Assembly (NCBI GenBank): GCA_963712485.1
Contig: CAVQID010000039.1
Coordinates: 62,001-126,000 of the forward strand
Origin: JALORV01 sp963712485
GTDB lineage: Bacteria; Pseudomonadota; Gammaproteobacteria; Burkholderiales; Burkholderiaceae_F
Length of the DNA: 64,000 bases
Direction: 5' to 3'
The notes under the pieces were generated by a model, which saw only the letters and a program-made list of their open reading frames with translations, searched no databases and was not told where the DNA came from. Positions 16,764-26,775 of the stretch are shown here, one piece after another. The translations under genes and the position numbers were made by a program. Every line of letters begins with the position of its first letter. Within the stretch, counting starts at the first letter, position 1.

Positions 16764-19700
16764 TCAGCCGATCGTCATCAGGCTCGCGTTGCCGCCGGCC
16801 GCCGCGGTATTCACCGAGAGCGTGCGCTCAGTAAGCAGCAGTTCCAGCGGCAGCGCCCCGGCCCGACGCACGCCCGGTGCACATGCGTGCAGGTTGATGA
16901 CGGCGCCCGGTCGCTGAGCCAAACGGCGGCTCCAGTCGCGCACCGCGTCGGCTTCGGCCTGGATCACCGCGGCGTCGAAGCCGAGTGCCAGCGGATCGGA
17001 CGTCACGTCAATGCGCGCGCGCAGCTTCGGCGGCAACTCGGCGAGCACCTGCCGCGTCAGTGCGCTTTCGGCCCACACGACACGCGCACCGGTCGCGAGC
17101 ACGTGCGCGAGCAGATGGAGGAGATCACCACGGTTCGCGGCAATCGCGAGGATCGCCGCGCGAGGAATCAGCGCATAGGTATTGCGCTCGCCGGTTGGCC
17201 CCGGAAGCAGCGTCGCGGTGCCCACCGGCGACGTCGCGGTAAGCGCATCGCAGACTGCAAGCAGCGGATCTGCCGCGTCAGCGGCCGCGAGGGCGGCGCG
17301 CAGGTCCTGCAGCGGACCGAGAGCCGACGTGCGTGCGGCAGCCGCCGCCTCTTCCGCTGTCCCCGTCGCGGCCCGCCTCGTGGATCCCGCCGAAGCGTCC
17401 TGCAGCAGCCGTCGCAAGTACAACGGGCCACCGGCCTTGGGTCCCGTGCCCGACAGCCCGTCGCCGCCAAACGGTTGCACGCCGACGACGGCGCCGATCA
17501 TGTTGCGGTTGACGTACTGGTTGCCGACGTGTGCGCGATCGACGATAGCGTCGATCGTCTCGTCAATGCGCGAATGGATGCCGAGCGTCAGCCCAAAGCC
17601 CGTCGCATTGATCGCATCGACCAGCGCGGACTGCTCCTCGCGGCGGTAGCGCACGACGTGCAGCACCGGACCAAAAACCTCACGCTCGAGTTCCGCTATG
17701 CGCTCGATTTCAATCAGCGTCGGCATGACGAAGTGGCCGAGCGCCAAGGCATCGTCGGCGCGCTCCGGTTGGAACACGCGCCGGCCCTTGGCCCGCATGG
17801 CAGCGATATGCGCCTCGATGCCACGGCGCGCGTCTTCGTCGATCACCGGCCCGACGTCGACCGCCAGCCGGTCCGGAGCACCGACCTGCAGTTCGCGCAT
17901 GGCGCCCTCGAGCATCGGCAGGATGCGATCCGCCACCTCGTGCTGCAGGCACAGCACCCGCAACGCCGAACAACGCTGGCCGGCACTGTCGAAGGCCGAG
18001 GCCATCACATCCAGCACCACCTGCTCCGGCAGGGCCGATGAGTCGACGATCATCGCGTTCTGTCCGCCGGTTTCGGCGATCAGCGTGATCGGCCGGCCTT
18101 GCTCGTTGAGCCGGCCCGCCAGGCTGCGTTGCAGTAGCCGCGCAACGTCGGTGGAACCGGTGAACATCACGCCGCGGATGCGCGGGTCGGCCACGAGCGC
18201 AGCGCCGACGACATCGCCGGCACCGGGCAGCAGCTGCAGCACATCGCGCGGCACGCCGGCGTCGTGCAGCAGCTTTACGGCGGCAGCCGCGACCAGTGGC
18301 GTCTGTTCCGCCGGCTTGGCGAGCACCGTATTGCCCGCGGCCAGCGCCGCAGCGATCTGCCCGGTGAAAATGGCCAGTGGAAAATTCCATGGGCTGATGC
18401 ATACGACCGGGCCCAGCGGCGCAGTCTCGGACCCGCCGAGCTCCCCGCGCGCCTGCACCGCGTAGTAGCGCAGGAAGTCGACCGCCTCGCGCACTTCACC
18501 GACCGCATTCGCGGCGGTCTTGCCGGCTTCGCGCACGATCAGCCCGATCAATCGCGTCATCTGCGATTCCATCCGATCGGCGGCGCGTTGGAGCGCCGCG
18601 GCCCGTTCGGCCGAGGCCACTGCACGCCAGCGCGGCGCAGCGGCCAGCGCCGCTGCAGCCGCCGCTATGACGTCCGCCGTCGTCGCTTCGACAGCGGATC
18701 CGACCACATCGTCGCGATCTGCGGGGTTACGGATCTGCAGCTCGCGCCGAGGCGAATCCGCCGCGGCGTCGGCCAGCATTGGAGCGGCGTGCCACGGCTC
18801 GTCGACACTGACCTGCAGATCGGTCGTCAACGTCGCGAGCTGCCGCTCGTTGGCGAGGTCGATGCCGAGCGAATTGCACCGTTCCGCACCGAACAGCGCC
18901 TCGGGCAATGCGATGGCCGGATGCGGCAGGCCGAGCATGCCGTCGTCACGCGCCTGGCGCTCGACCTGCGTGACCGGATCGGCAACCAGTTCGTCGATCG
19001 GGATCGACTCGTTCGCAATGCGGTTCACGAAGGAACTGTTCGAGCCGTTTTCCAGCAGGCGGCGCACGAGGTACGCGAGCAGCGTCTCGTGCGTGCCGAC
19101 CGGAGCGTAGATCCGACACGGCCGACTCAGGCCATCATTGCCGCGACGCACGACCCCTTCGTACAGCGGCTCTCCCATGCCGTGCAGGCACTGGAATTCG
19201 TACTGGCCGGCATGAAAGTCCGCGCCGGCCGCGTGATAGATCGCCGCCAGCGTGTGCGCATTGTGGGTGGCGAACTGCGGATAGACCGCCTCGGGCGCCG
19301 CGAGCAGCTTGCGCGCGCAGGCGATATAGGAAAGATCGGTGTGCGCCTTGCGCGTGAAAACCGGAAAGTCGTCCTGGCCGTCGATCTGTGCGCGCTTGAT
19401 CTCGGCGTCCCAGTACGCGCCTTTGACCAGCCGGATCATCAGGCGGTGACGGCTGCGCCGCGCCAGGTCGATCACGTAATCCAGAACGAACGGCGCACGC
19501 TTCAGATACGCCTGCACCACGAATCCAATGCCGTTCCAGCCGGCCAGACCGGGCTCGGCGCACAGGCGCTCGAGCAGGTCGAGCGAGATTTCAAGTCGAT
19601 CGGCCTCCTCTGCGTCGATGCTGACGCCGATGTCATAGCCGCGCGCCAGCAGCGCCAGCTCGAGCAGGCGCGGATACAGCTCTGCCATCACGCGCGCCCG

Positions 19701-20576
19701 CTGCGTCCGGCTGTAGCGCGGATGCAGGGCCGAGAGCTTCAGCGAAATGCCGGGTCCGTCGTAGAGTCCGCGGCCGGCCGCGGCGCGACCGATCGCATGG
19801 ATCGACGCCTCGTAGGCAGACAGATAGCGCAGCGAGTCTTCGGCGGTGACCGCGGCTTCACCGAGCATGTCGTACGAGTAGGTGAAGCCTTCCGCTTCGC
19901 GGCGGCGCGCATACGCGAGCGCCTCGGCGATCGTTTCGCCGGTGACGAACTGCTCGCCCATGAGACGCATCGCCATGTCGACGCCGCGCCGGATCAGCGG
20001 CTCGCCGCTGCGCGCCAGCACGCGGGTCAGTGCGCTCGCGAGGCCGCGCTCGGTGTGGGTCGAGACCAGCTTGCCGGTCAGCAACAGGCCCCACGTCGCT
20101 GCGTTGACGAACAGCGAGCGGCTGCGGCCGAGATGCGATTCCCAGTCGGCGTCGCCGATCTTGTCGCGAATCAGCGCATCGCGCGTGGCGGTGTCCGGGA
20201 TGCGCAGCAATGCCTCCGCCAGACACATCAGCGCCACGCCTTCCTGCGACGACAGCGAAAACTCCTGCACCAGCCCCTGGACCAGCCCTTCACGGCCGGC
20301 GCCCACTTTGCGTGCGCGCAGGCGGCGCGCCAGCTCACTCGCCAGCGCATGCGCCGCCACGGCCTGTTGAGCCGGCAGGCGTGCCGCGTTGATCAGCGCA
20401 GCCACGCATTCCGGCTCGGGGCGCCGCGTCGCCGCGGTGACTGCCGCGCGCAGCGGCGACGTTGGGCCGGCCGGTGCGCCTGCAAAGTCAGCAAACGGCC
20501 GCCGCTGCGGCGTGCGCCTGATCGACTCAGGCGTACCGAGGTTCGATTCACGCAACGCCATCGGGCTCGGTTCCAT
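16764..20576 (-). CDS. putA: bifunctional proline dehydrogenase / P5C dehydrogenase
   Basis: 1270 aa, oxidising proline to glutamate in two steps. The PRODH barrel occupies about residues 180-540 (SYDMLGEAAVTAEDSLRYL; MIRLVKGAYWDAEIKRAQ). The aldehyde dehydrogenase half covers about 620-1090, with PWNFPLAIFTGQIAAALAAG, the FTGSTDVA cofactor loop and the catalytic cysteine in GQRCSALRVL near residue 869. The C-terminus keeps the conserved GGNASLMTIG. There is no N-terminal ribbon-helix-helix, so this PutA should not repress its own gene. It reduces quinone through FAD and NAD+ in the second step. Alternative start: ATG five codons downstream. Confidence 0.96.
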   Translation of the reverse strand: MEPSPMALRESNLGTPESIRRTPQRRPFADFAGAPAGPTSPLRAAVTAATRRPEPECVAALINAARLPAQQAVAAHALASELARRLRARKVGAGREGLVQGLVQEFSLSSQEGVALMCLAEALLRIPDTATRDALIRDKIGDADWESHLGRSRSLFVNAATWGLLLTGKLVSTHTERGLASALTRVLARSGEPLIRRGVDMAMRLMGEQFVTGETIAEALAYARRREAEGFTYSYDMLGEAAVTAEDSLRYLSAYEASIHAIGRAAAGRGLYDGPGISLKLSALHPRYSRTQRARVMAELYPRLLELALLARGYDIGVSIDAEEADRLEISLDLLERLCAEPGLAGWNGIGFVVQAYLKRAPFVLDYVIDLARRSRHRLMIRLVKGAYWDAEIKRAQIDGQDDFPVFTRKAHTDLSYIACARKLLAAPEAVYPQFATHNAHTLAAIYHAAGADFHAGQYEFQCLHGMGEPLYEGVVRRGNDGLSRPCRIYAPVGTHETLLAYLVRRLLENGSNSSFVNRIANESIPIDELVADPVTQVERQARDDGMLGLPHPAIALPEALFGAERCNSLGIDLANERQLATLTTDLQVSVDEPWHAAPMLADAAADSPRRELQIRNPADRDDVVGSAVEATTADVIAAAAAALAAAPRWRAVASAERAAALQRAADRMESQMTRLIGLIVREAGKTAANAVGEVREAVDFLRYYAVQARGELGGSETAPLGPVVCISPWNFPLAIFTGQIAAALAAGNTVLAKPAEQTPLVAAAAVKLLHDAGVPRDVLQLLPGAGDVVGAALVADPRIRGVMFTGSTDVARLLQRSLAGRLNEQGRPITLIAETGGQNAMIVDSSALPEQVVLDVMASAFDSAGQRCSALRVLCLQHEVADRILPMLEGAMRELQVGAPDRLAVDVGPVIDEDARRGIEAHIAAMRAKGRRVFQPERADDALALGHFVMPTLIEIERIAELEREVFGPVLHVVRYRREEQSALVDAINATGFGLTLGIHSRIDETIDAIVDRAHVGNQYVNRNMIGAVVGVQPFGGDGLSGTGPKAGGPLYLRRLLQDASAGSTRRAATGTAEEAAAAARTSALGPLQDLRAALAAADAADPLLAVCDALTATSPVGTATLLPGPTGERNTYALIPRAAILAIAANRGDLLHLLAHVLATGARVVWAESALTRQVLAELPPKLRARIDVTSDPLALGFDAAVIQAEADAVRDWSRRLAQRPGAVINLHACAPGVRRAGALPLELLLTERTLSVNTAAAGGNASLMTIG

Positions 20577-20752
20577 GCGCTCGACACAACGACGTGAGAA
20601 TCGGTCATTCTGATGCCCCGCTCAACGCGTGGCAATCCGGCGCGTGCGGGGCGCCGGCATGAAGCTCGCGGCAGGTGACTAGAATCCGTCCAGAAGCTTC
20701 CGTTCGTGCCGCTTACCGGCAGCCGACCTGGAATGCCGCAAGGGAGAGCGAT

Positions 20753-21076
20753 ATGCGCCAACATGACGTCATCGTGTCGTTCGGGAAGGGCGGCGAGTTC
20801 GAGTTCAAGCTGTCGGCGGCGGACGTGTCGAAGCAGACCGTCGACGATGCGCGCCAGTGGTTCGATCGCGAGTTCATTGCGCTCGAGTGCGACGTCGCCT
20901 CGCCGATCGGCAAGGTCCTTTCGGCCGATCGCGTGCTGGCCGTCGCGAAATACTCGGGCGTGCAGCGGTTCCGTGACGAGCACGACTGGGCCAAGGAGTT
21001 CGCCAGGAACACGGTCGCGCTGCTCGGGCGCGAGGTGATCCGCGTCGACGTGCCGAATTACACCGTCGGCTACTAG
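20753..21076 (+). CDS. conserved-looking small protein of unknown function
   Basis: 107 aa, beginning MRQHDVIVSFGKGGEFEFKL after an AGGGAGAG ribosome site; an upstream in-frame ATG gives an implausible arginine-rich extension. No signal peptide or membrane segment is visible. The composition is balanced (VSKQTVDDARQWFDREF, VLAVAKYSG), so it looks like a real soluble protein. I do not recognise the family. It is divergent from putA and its TAG stop lies in a CTAG shared with the convergent gyrB stop codon. Confidence 0.7.
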   Translation: MRQHDVIVSFGKGGEFEFKLSAADVSKQTVDDARQWFDREFIALECDVASPIGKVLSADRVLAVAKYSGVQRFRDEHDWAKEFARNTVALLGREVIRVDVPNYTVGY

Positions 21077-23634
21077 ACGTCGATGTTGCCCGCGTAGATC
21101 GCGTTGAGCTCGATGAAGGCGCGGCGCGGTTCGACCTCGTCACCCATCAGCGTCGTGAAGATCTGGTCGGCGCCGATCGCGTCCTCGATCTGCACCTTGA
21201 GCATGCGGCGCACCGCCGGATCCATCGTCGTTTCCCACAGCTGCTCGGGGTTCATCTCGCCCAGCCCCTTGTAACGCTGGCGACTGACCGCCGACTCGGC
21301 CTCCTTCATCAGCCAGTCGACCGCGTCGCGGAAATCGCTGACCGCGGCCTCCTTCTGCTTCTCGCCGACGCCGCGCCGGACCCTGGCGCCGCTGCCCACG
21401 AGGCCTTTGAACGTCTTCGCCGCGCCCGCAAGCGCCGCGTAATCCGCGCCATGCACGAAGTCCGCATCGATGATCGTGGCGCGCATGTTGCCGTGATGAT
21501 GTCGCTCGATGCGCAGGCGATACTTGTCGGTCTTCTCGTCGTGCTGCGCGTGGACGTGGACCGTCGAGTTGCCGAGGGCAGCCGTCAGCCGCCTGGCGGA
21601 GGCCTCGGCGGCCACGTTGTCATCGAGATCGAGCTCCACCCCGGCCATCAGCGCCTCGAGCGTCGCACGGTCGATGACGCGCGCGAGCCGGTCGACGACG
21701 GCGTTGGCCACCAAGTGCTGGCGTGCCAGCTCCTCCAGCGGTGCTCCTTCGATCGGCACCGCGCCTTCGCCCGGCACCAGTTGCGCGTCCTTCAGCGCAA
21801 GCGTCACCATGTACTGCGCCAGCTCGGCGTCGTCCTTGATGTAGCGCTCATCCTTGCCGTGCTTGACCTTGTACAGCGGCGGCTGCGCGATGTAGATGTG
21901 GCCGTGCTCGACCAGCTGCGGCATCTGCCGGTAAAACAGCGTCAGCAGCAGGGTACGGATATGCGCCCCGTCGACATCGGCGTCGGTCATGATGATGATG
22001 CGGTGATAGCGCAGCTTGTCGAGGTTGAAGCCCTCGTTGTCCGGCCCGGTGCCGATGCCGGTGCCCAGTGCGGTGATTAGCGTGGCGATCTGTTCGGAAC
22101 TGATCAGCTTGTCGAAGCGCGCCTTCTCGACGTTCAGCACCTTGCCGCGCAACGGCAGCACCGCCTGGAACTTGCGATCGCGCCCCTGCTTGGCCGAGCC
22201 GCCGGCCGAATCGCCCTCGACGATGTAAAGCTCCGCCTGCGCCGGATCCTTTTCCTGGCAGTCGGCGAGCTTGCCGGGCAGCCCCACGCCATCCAGCACG
22301 CCCTTGCGCCGCGTCATCTCACGCGCCTTGCGCGCGGCTTCGCGCGCGCGCGCCGCTTCGACGATCTTGCCGCAGATGATCTTCGCGTCGCCAGGCCGCT
22401 CGAGCAGGAAGCTCTCGAGCGCCTTGCCGACAACCTCCTCGACGGCGGGTCGCACTTCGGACGACACCAGCTTGTCCTTGGTCTGCGAGCTGAACTTGGG
22501 CTCGGGCACCTTGACCGACAGCACGCAGGTGAGGCCTTCGCGCATGTCGTCGCCAGTCGTCTCGACCCTGGCCTTCTTGTCGAGTTCGTGGGCCTTGATG
22601 TAGTTGTTCAACACGCGTGTCATCGCCGCGCGCAGGCCCGTGATATGCGTGCCGCCATCCTTCTGCGGGATGTTGTTGGTGAACGCGAGCAGGCTCTCGC
22701 TGTAACCGTCGTTCCACTGCATCGCGACTTCGACGCCGATCGGCACCGCCGCGGTGCTGCTGCTGGCTGCGCCTCCCGCTTCCCCGGCCGCGTAGAAGGC
22801 GTTCGGGTGCAGGACAGTCTTGGTCTTGTTGATGTACTGGACGAAACCCTTCACACCGCCGGAGAACGCGAAATCCTCCTCCTTGCCGGTGCGCTGGTCC
22901 ACCAGCCGGATGCGCACGCCGTTGTTCAGGAACGAGAGTTCGCGCAGCCGCTTCGACAGCACCTCATAGTGAAAGTCGACGGTGCCGAAGATCGCGTCGT
23001 CGGGCAGGAAGTGAACTTCGGTCCCGCGCTTGTCGGTGGTGCCCGCGACCTTCATCGGCGAGGCTTCGACCGAGCCGTCAGGAGTCGCCAGCGATTCGAC
23101 GACGCGGTCCTGCACGACGCCCTGGCGGAACTCGAGCGCATGCACCTTGCCGTCGCGGCGGATCGACAGGCGCAACCACTTGGAGAGCGCGTTGACGCAC
23201 GAGACACCGACGCCGTGCAGGCCGCCGGAAACCTTGTAGCTGTTCTGGTTGAACTTGCCGCCGGCGTGCAGTTCGGTCAGCGCGATTTCGGCGGCTGAGC
23301 GCTTCGGTTCGTGCTTGTCGTCGAACTTGATGCCGGTCGGGATGCCGCGCCCGTTGTCGACGACCGAAATGGAATTGTCGGTGTGGATCGTGACGACGAT
23401 GTCATCGCAGTATCCGGCGAGCGCCTCGTCGACCGAATTGTCGACCACCTCGAACACCATGTGGTGCAACCCAGTGCCGTCCTGCGTGTCGCCGATGTAC
23501 ATGCCAGGACGCTTGCGCACGGCTTCCAGGCCCTCGAGGATCTGGATGCTGCTCGCGCCATAGTCGCCCTTGCCGTCGGCTTCGCCTCCCGGAATTGGCT
23601 GGTTCATCGGTGGTTGATTCGGTACAGCAGACAT
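21073..23634 (-). CDS. gyrB: DNA gyrase subunit B
   Basis: 853 aa, type II topoisomerase ATPase subunit. The GHKL ATPase domain shows VVDNSVDEALAGY, VDNGRGIPTG and GGLHGVGVSCVNAL; the TOPRIM domain has EGDSAGGSAKQGRDR and TDADVDGAHIRTLL. A 150-170 residue insertion typical of proteobacterial GyrB lies between TOPRIM halves. The start at 23634 (MSAVPNQPPMNQ) follows an AAGG site; the frame continues upstream through a hairpin repeat, which argues against a longer start. It forms A2B2 gyrase with GyrA, which is not in the window. Third in the dnaA-dnaN-gyrB series. Confidence 0.97.
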   Translation of the reverse strand: MSAVPNQPPMNQPIPGGEADGKGDYGASSIQILEGLEAVRKRPGMYIGDTQDGTGLHHMVFEVVDNSVDEALAGYCDDIVVTIHTDNSISVVDNGRGIPTGIKFDDKHEPKRSAAEIALTELHAGGKFNQNSYKVSGGLHGVGVSCVNALSKWLRLSIRRDGKVHALEFRQGVVQDRVVESLATPDGSVEASPMKVAGTTDKRGTEVHFLPDDAIFGTVDFHYEVLSKRLRELSFLNNGVRIRLVDQRTGKEEDFAFSGGVKGFVQYINKTKTVLHPNAFYAAGEAGGAASSSTAAVPIGVEVAMQWNDGYSESLLAFTNNIPQKDGGTHITGLRAAMTRVLNNYIKAHELDKKARVETTGDDMREGLTCVLSVKVPEPKFSSQTKDKLVSSEVRPAVEEVVGKALESFLLERPGDAKIICGKIVEAARAREAARKAREMTRRKGVLDGVGLPGKLADCQEKDPAQAELYIVEGDSAGGSAKQGRDRKFQAVLPLRGKVLNVEKARFDKLISSEQIATLITALGTGIGTGPDNEGFNLDKLRYHRIIIMTDADVDGAHIRTLLLTLFYRQMPQLVEHGHIYIAQPPLYKVKHGKDERYIKDDAELAQYMVTLALKDAQLVPGEGAVPIEGAPLEELARQHLVANAVVDRLARVIDRATLEALMAGVELDLDDNVAAEASARRLTAALGNSTVHVHAQHDEKTDKYRLRIERHHHGNMRATIIDADFVHGADYAALAGAAKTFKGLVGSGARVRRGVGEKQKEAAVSDFRDAVDWLMKEAESAVSRQRYKGLGEMNPEQLWETTMDPAVRRMLKVQIEDAIGADQIFTTLMGDEVEPRRAFIELNAIYAGNIDV

Positions 23635-23720
23635 CAGTGAAACCTTCACAGACTTCGTGCAGTTGCAACCAAGACGGGCGCCGGGCCGCCCCAAGCCCGT
23701 CTTGCTGATCTGGCGCTGAA

Positions 23721-23755
23721 GATGCACGTGCGACGGCGCAGCCGTCGCGTACATC
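23721..23755 (+). repeat. hairpin repeat, copy A (dnaN-gyrB gap)
   Basis: A 35-nt element: GATGCACGT, then a perfect 8-bp inner stem (GCGACGGC, loop GCA, GCCGTCGC), then GTACATC. The outer GATG pairs with CATC. The same element occurs at 34888-34922 (inverted) and in shorter form at 62330-62360. Confidence 0.75.
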
Positions 23756-23764
23756 CTCAGCGAA

Positions 23765-24865
23765 TCAAATTCTCATCGGCATGACGACGTACTTGAACTT
23801 GTCCGACTCCGGCAGTGACATGAGCGCACTGCCGAGCGCATCGCCCAAGGCGAACTTCAGCTGCTCACCCTTTACATTGAGCAGCACATCGAGCAGATAG
23901 TTCACATTGAAGCCGATATCCAGTCCATCGCCCGAGTAATCGATCTCGAGCTCTTCTTGCGCGTCTTCCTGGTCGGCGTTGGTCGAGTTGATCTTCAGGC
24001 TGCCGGCGGCAAGCACGAGACGGACGCCCTTGAACTTGTCGGTCGTCAGGATCGCCGCGCGCTGCAGCGCGTGCATCAGGTCTTCGCGGCCGATGATGAA
24101 GACCTTGTTGTTCGCTGCCGGAACGACACGCTGGTAATCCGGGAACTTCCCTTCGACTAGCTTGGAGATCATCTCGATCTCGCCGAAGCTGAACTTCACC
24201 TGCGTGGCCGCCATCTGCACACGCACCGGATCCTCATTGTCCGGCAGCAGTCGCGACAGTTCCAGGATCGTCTTGCGCGGAATGATCGCTTCGATCTTCG
24301 GGCTGGCACCGTCCTTCTGCACCTCGCACAGCGCCAGTCGATGCCCGTCGGTGGCGACCGCACGCACCGTGGTGCCGTCGACCACCAGCAGCATGCCGTT
24401 GAGGTAGTAGCGGATGTCCTGCTGGGCCATCGCAAAATGCACCATCGACAGCAGGTATTTCAGGGTCGCGGCCGGCAGCGAGAAATCGGCCGTGAACTCC
24501 GCCTGCGCCACCGTCGGAAACTCCTCGGCGGCCAGAGTCTGCAGGTTGAATCGGCTCTTGCCGCTGGCGACCGCGAGCTTCTTGCTCACCAGCGACAACT
24601 GCACGTCGGACTCGGGCAACGCGCGCAGGATGTCGACCAGTTTTCGCGCAGCGACCGTCGTCGCGGCGGCATCCTTGCCGGCGCCGATCGCCGCGGATGT
24701 CTGGATCTGCAGCTCGAGATCGGTGGCCGTGAACGAAACGCGCTCGCCGTCCTTGCGGACCAGGATGTTCGCGAGGATCGGCAGCGTCTGGCGGCGCTCG
24801 ACGATTCCGCTCACAACCTGCAACGGCTTGAGCAACGCATCACGGCTGGCTTTGACGAGTTGCAT
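23765..24865 (-). CDS. dnaN: DNA polymerase III beta sliding clamp
   Basis: 366 aa, the standard clamp length, made of three similar domains. MQLVKASRDALLKPLQVVSG opens the protein; FILPAATLKYLL-type and EEFPTVA motifs mark the domain junctions; the end is YVVMPMRI, the conserved clamp C-terminus next to the hydrophobic partner-binding pocket. It encircles DNA and tethers polymerase III, pol IV (also encoded in this window) and MutS. It follows dnaA after 245 bp. An AAGAAAGAAG purine tract precedes the start. Confidence 0.97.
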   Translation of the reverse strand: MQLVKASRDALLKPLQVVSGIVERRQTLPILANILVRKDGERVSFTATDLELQIQTSAAIGAGKDAAATTVAARKLVDILRALPESDVQLSLVSKKLAVASGKSRFNLQTLAAEEFPTVAQAEFTADFSLPAATLKYLLSMVHFAMAQQDIRYYLNGMLLVVDGTTVRAVATDGHRLALCEVQKDGASPKIEAIIPRKTILELSRLLPDNEDPVRVQMAATQVKFSFGEIEMISKLVEGKFPDYQRVVPAANNKVFIIGREDLMHALQRAAILTTDKFKGVRLVLAAGSLKINSTNADQEDAQEELEIDYSGDGLDIGFNVNYLLDVLLNVKGEQLKFALGDALGSALMSLPESDKFKYVVMPMRI

Positions 24866-25110
24866 TTCTACTTCTTTCTTTTTGAATGATTAATAGTTAA
24901 CTAATTAAATAGGCAGCGCACAGGCTGGGGACAAGTGGCGCGAGTACCGGTGCATCAATGACTTGCCTGTCGGCGGTGGGTGTGGACAAGCTCGCCAATC
25001 GGCTGTGGGGCCCCTGTGCGCCGTCGGGATAACTCGATAGTGCCGGCACCCCACGCGCCAATTGTCCACAGCCATCCACAGGTTTCAAAGCCTTTCTCCA
25101 CAGGCTGTCA
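24866..25110. other. dnaA-dnaN gap with AT-rich stretch and DnaA-box-like sites
   Basis: Bases 24866-24911 are strikingly AT-rich for this genome (runs of TTAATAGTTAACTAATTAAA type). Nearby are box-like sites TGTGGACAA (24981-24989, reverse), TTGTCCACA (25062-25070), CCATCCACA (25072-25080) and TTCTCCACA (25094-25102). All differ from TTATCCACA by one or two bases. This is the layout of an origin half with an unwinding element, or of a DnaA-regulated dnaN control region. Confidence 0.55.
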
Positions 25111-26472
25111 TCAGCCCTTCAGCGTCTGTTCGAGCACGTGCAGCGCATGGTTGAGTTCACCCGGCTTCACACGTTCGCCGCTGATCTTACGCACCGCATG
25201 CAATACCGTCGTGTGATCCCGGCCGCCAAATAGCTCGCCAATCTCGGGCAGGCTTTTCTGCGTCAGTTCCTTGGCCAGGTACATTGCCACCTGCCGCGGC
25301 AGCGCAATGTTGCTGGGCCGACGCTTGCTGTACATGTCGGCCACCTTGATCTTGAAGTAGTCCGCCACCGTCTTTTGTATCAGCTCGACGGTCACCTGGC
25401 CGGTTGAGGCGGACAGCAGGTCTTTCAGCGCTTCGCGCGCCACTTCGACCGTGACGACGCGGCCATGGAACGAGGAAAACGCGATGACTTTGCGCAGCGC
25501 GCCTTCGAGTTCGCGCACATTGCTGCGCAGGTTCTTCGCGATGAAAAAGGCGACGTCCTCCTTCATGTCGACGCCTTCGTTGGCGGCCTTCTTCAGTAGG
25601 ATCGCGACGCGCATCTCCAGTTCAGGGGGCTCGATCGCCACCGACAGACCCGAAGCAAACCGGGAGACCAGGCGGTCTTCCATGTCCTTCAGTTCCTTGG
25701 GGTACGTGTCGCAGGTAATGATGATCTGCTTGCGGCCGACGACGAGCGCCTCGAAGGCGTAGAAGAATTCTTCCTGCGTGCGCGCTTTGCCCGCGAAGAA
25801 CTGGATGTCATCGATCAGCAGGAGGTCGAGCGAGTGGTAGTAGCGCTTGAAGTCGTCGAACGACTTGCGCTGATAGGCCCGCACCACGTCGCTCACATAC
25901 TGCTCCGCGTGGATATACCGAACCTTGGCGTCGGGCTTGCGCGCCAGAATGTTGTTACCGACCGCGTGAATCAGGTGCGTCTTGCCGAGACCGACGCCGC
26001 CGTAAAGAAACAGCGGGTTGTATGAACCGCCTGGATTCTCAGCCACCTGCATCGCGGCGGCACGGGCCAGCTGGTTGGCTTTGCCGGTGACAAAGGTGTC
26101 GAACGTCAGGTTCGAATTTAACCGCGCGCGCTCGAAGTGCTCAGGACTGGGGGGCGCGGTCTCGGCCAGCGCCGGCATATCCACCGGCACCGGCGCTGCC
26201 GGGAAGCGGAGTGTCGCAATCGCCGCGCCATTTTCAACCGCAAACACGACTGCCACCGGTCGCTGCACGATGCGGGATGCAGCCTGCGCGATCTGATCCG
26301 AGAACTGCGCTCGGATGGCGTCGAGTTTCAGCCGATTCGGGGCGCTGATGGTCAGCGTCGATGTCGATTCGTCGTAGTCCAGGGCTTTGAGCGGCTTGAT
26401 CCAGGCTGAGTACTGTTGCGGCGTCAGCTCGCTTTCGAGCAGACGCGAGCAGTCATGCCAAATGTGTTGCAT
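25111..26472 (-). CDS. dnaA: chromosomal replication initiator DnaA
   Basis: 453 aa. Domain I begins MQHIWHDCSRLLESELTPQQ. Domain III is the AAA+ ATPase with Walker A GGVGLGKTH near residue 160, Walker B LLLIDDIQF and the arginine-finger region RLVSRFASGLS. Domain IV is the DNA-binding helix-turn-helix, including RRPSNIALPRQVAMYLAKEL and GGRDHTTVLHA. The start at 26472 is the family start; the open frame upstream is not protein-like. It binds the 9-mer boxes flanking this gene, melts the origin and can repress its own promoter. Confidence 0.98.
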   Translation of the reverse strand: MQHIWHDCSRLLESELTPQQYSAWIKPLKALDYDESTSTLTISAPNRLKLDAIRAQFSDQIAQAASRIVQRPVAVVFAVENGAAIATLRFPAAPVPVDMPALAETAPPSPEHFERARLNSNLTFDTFVTGKANQLARAAAMQVAENPGGSYNPLFLYGGVGLGKTHLIHAVGNNILARKPDAKVRYIHAEQYVSDVVRAYQRKSFDDFKRYYHSLDLLLIDDIQFFAGKARTQEEFFYAFEALVVGRKQIIITCDTYPKELKDMEDRLVSRFASGLSVAIEPPELEMRVAILLKKAANEGVDMKEDVAFFIAKNLRSNVRELEGALRKVIAFSSFHGRVVTVEVAREALKDLLSASTGQVTVELIQKTVADYFKIKVADMYSKRRPSNIALPRQVAMYLAKELTQKSLPEIGELFGGRDHTTVLHAVRKISGERVKPGELNHALHVLEQTLKG

Positions 26473-26617
26473 CGAGTGGGTGTTCCCGCTTTTGTTGTGT
26501 TTTGCGGGGGTGCCCGCGGCTGACTGCCCACTTCGCCCCCGCCCCGTCGCCCGGAGCGAGCAGTCCTCGGCTGCAAGCGCTCTAGCGAAGCGGCGCATTT
26601 TACTTCAAGTGCCGCGG

Positions 26618-26626
26618 TTATCCACA
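26618..26626 (+). promoter_or_regulatory. DnaA box, perfect
   Basis: TTATCCACA, identical to the consensus 9-mer, about 146 bp upstream of dnaA. Confidence 0.75.
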
Positions 26627-26766
26627 GGGTGAGGCAGCCGGGACACAGGCCCCCGGCACCCTTGGAGTGGCGTCTTCGTGGGCCATTCTAAGGTAGTGTA
26701 TGCTTACATTCAGTACGACTTCGAGTCAGCCTGTCGAAGATTTCGTTATTGCACCGCACCACGAGG

Positions 26767-26775
26767 TTATCCACA
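26767..26775 (+). promoter_or_regulatory. DnaA box, perfect
   Basis: TTATCCACA, 149 bp from the first box and in the same orientation; both are followed by GG or GG-like bases. Confidence 0.75.

Noticed and set aside
15546..18041. 831-codon open frame on the plus strand over the channel gene and putA
   Set aside because: Arginine/histidine-rich shadow of two well-supported genes; typical of GC-rich DNA.
18264..20597. 777-codon open frame opposite putA
   Set aside because: Antisense shadow of the PutA frame with no domain, signal or ribosome site.
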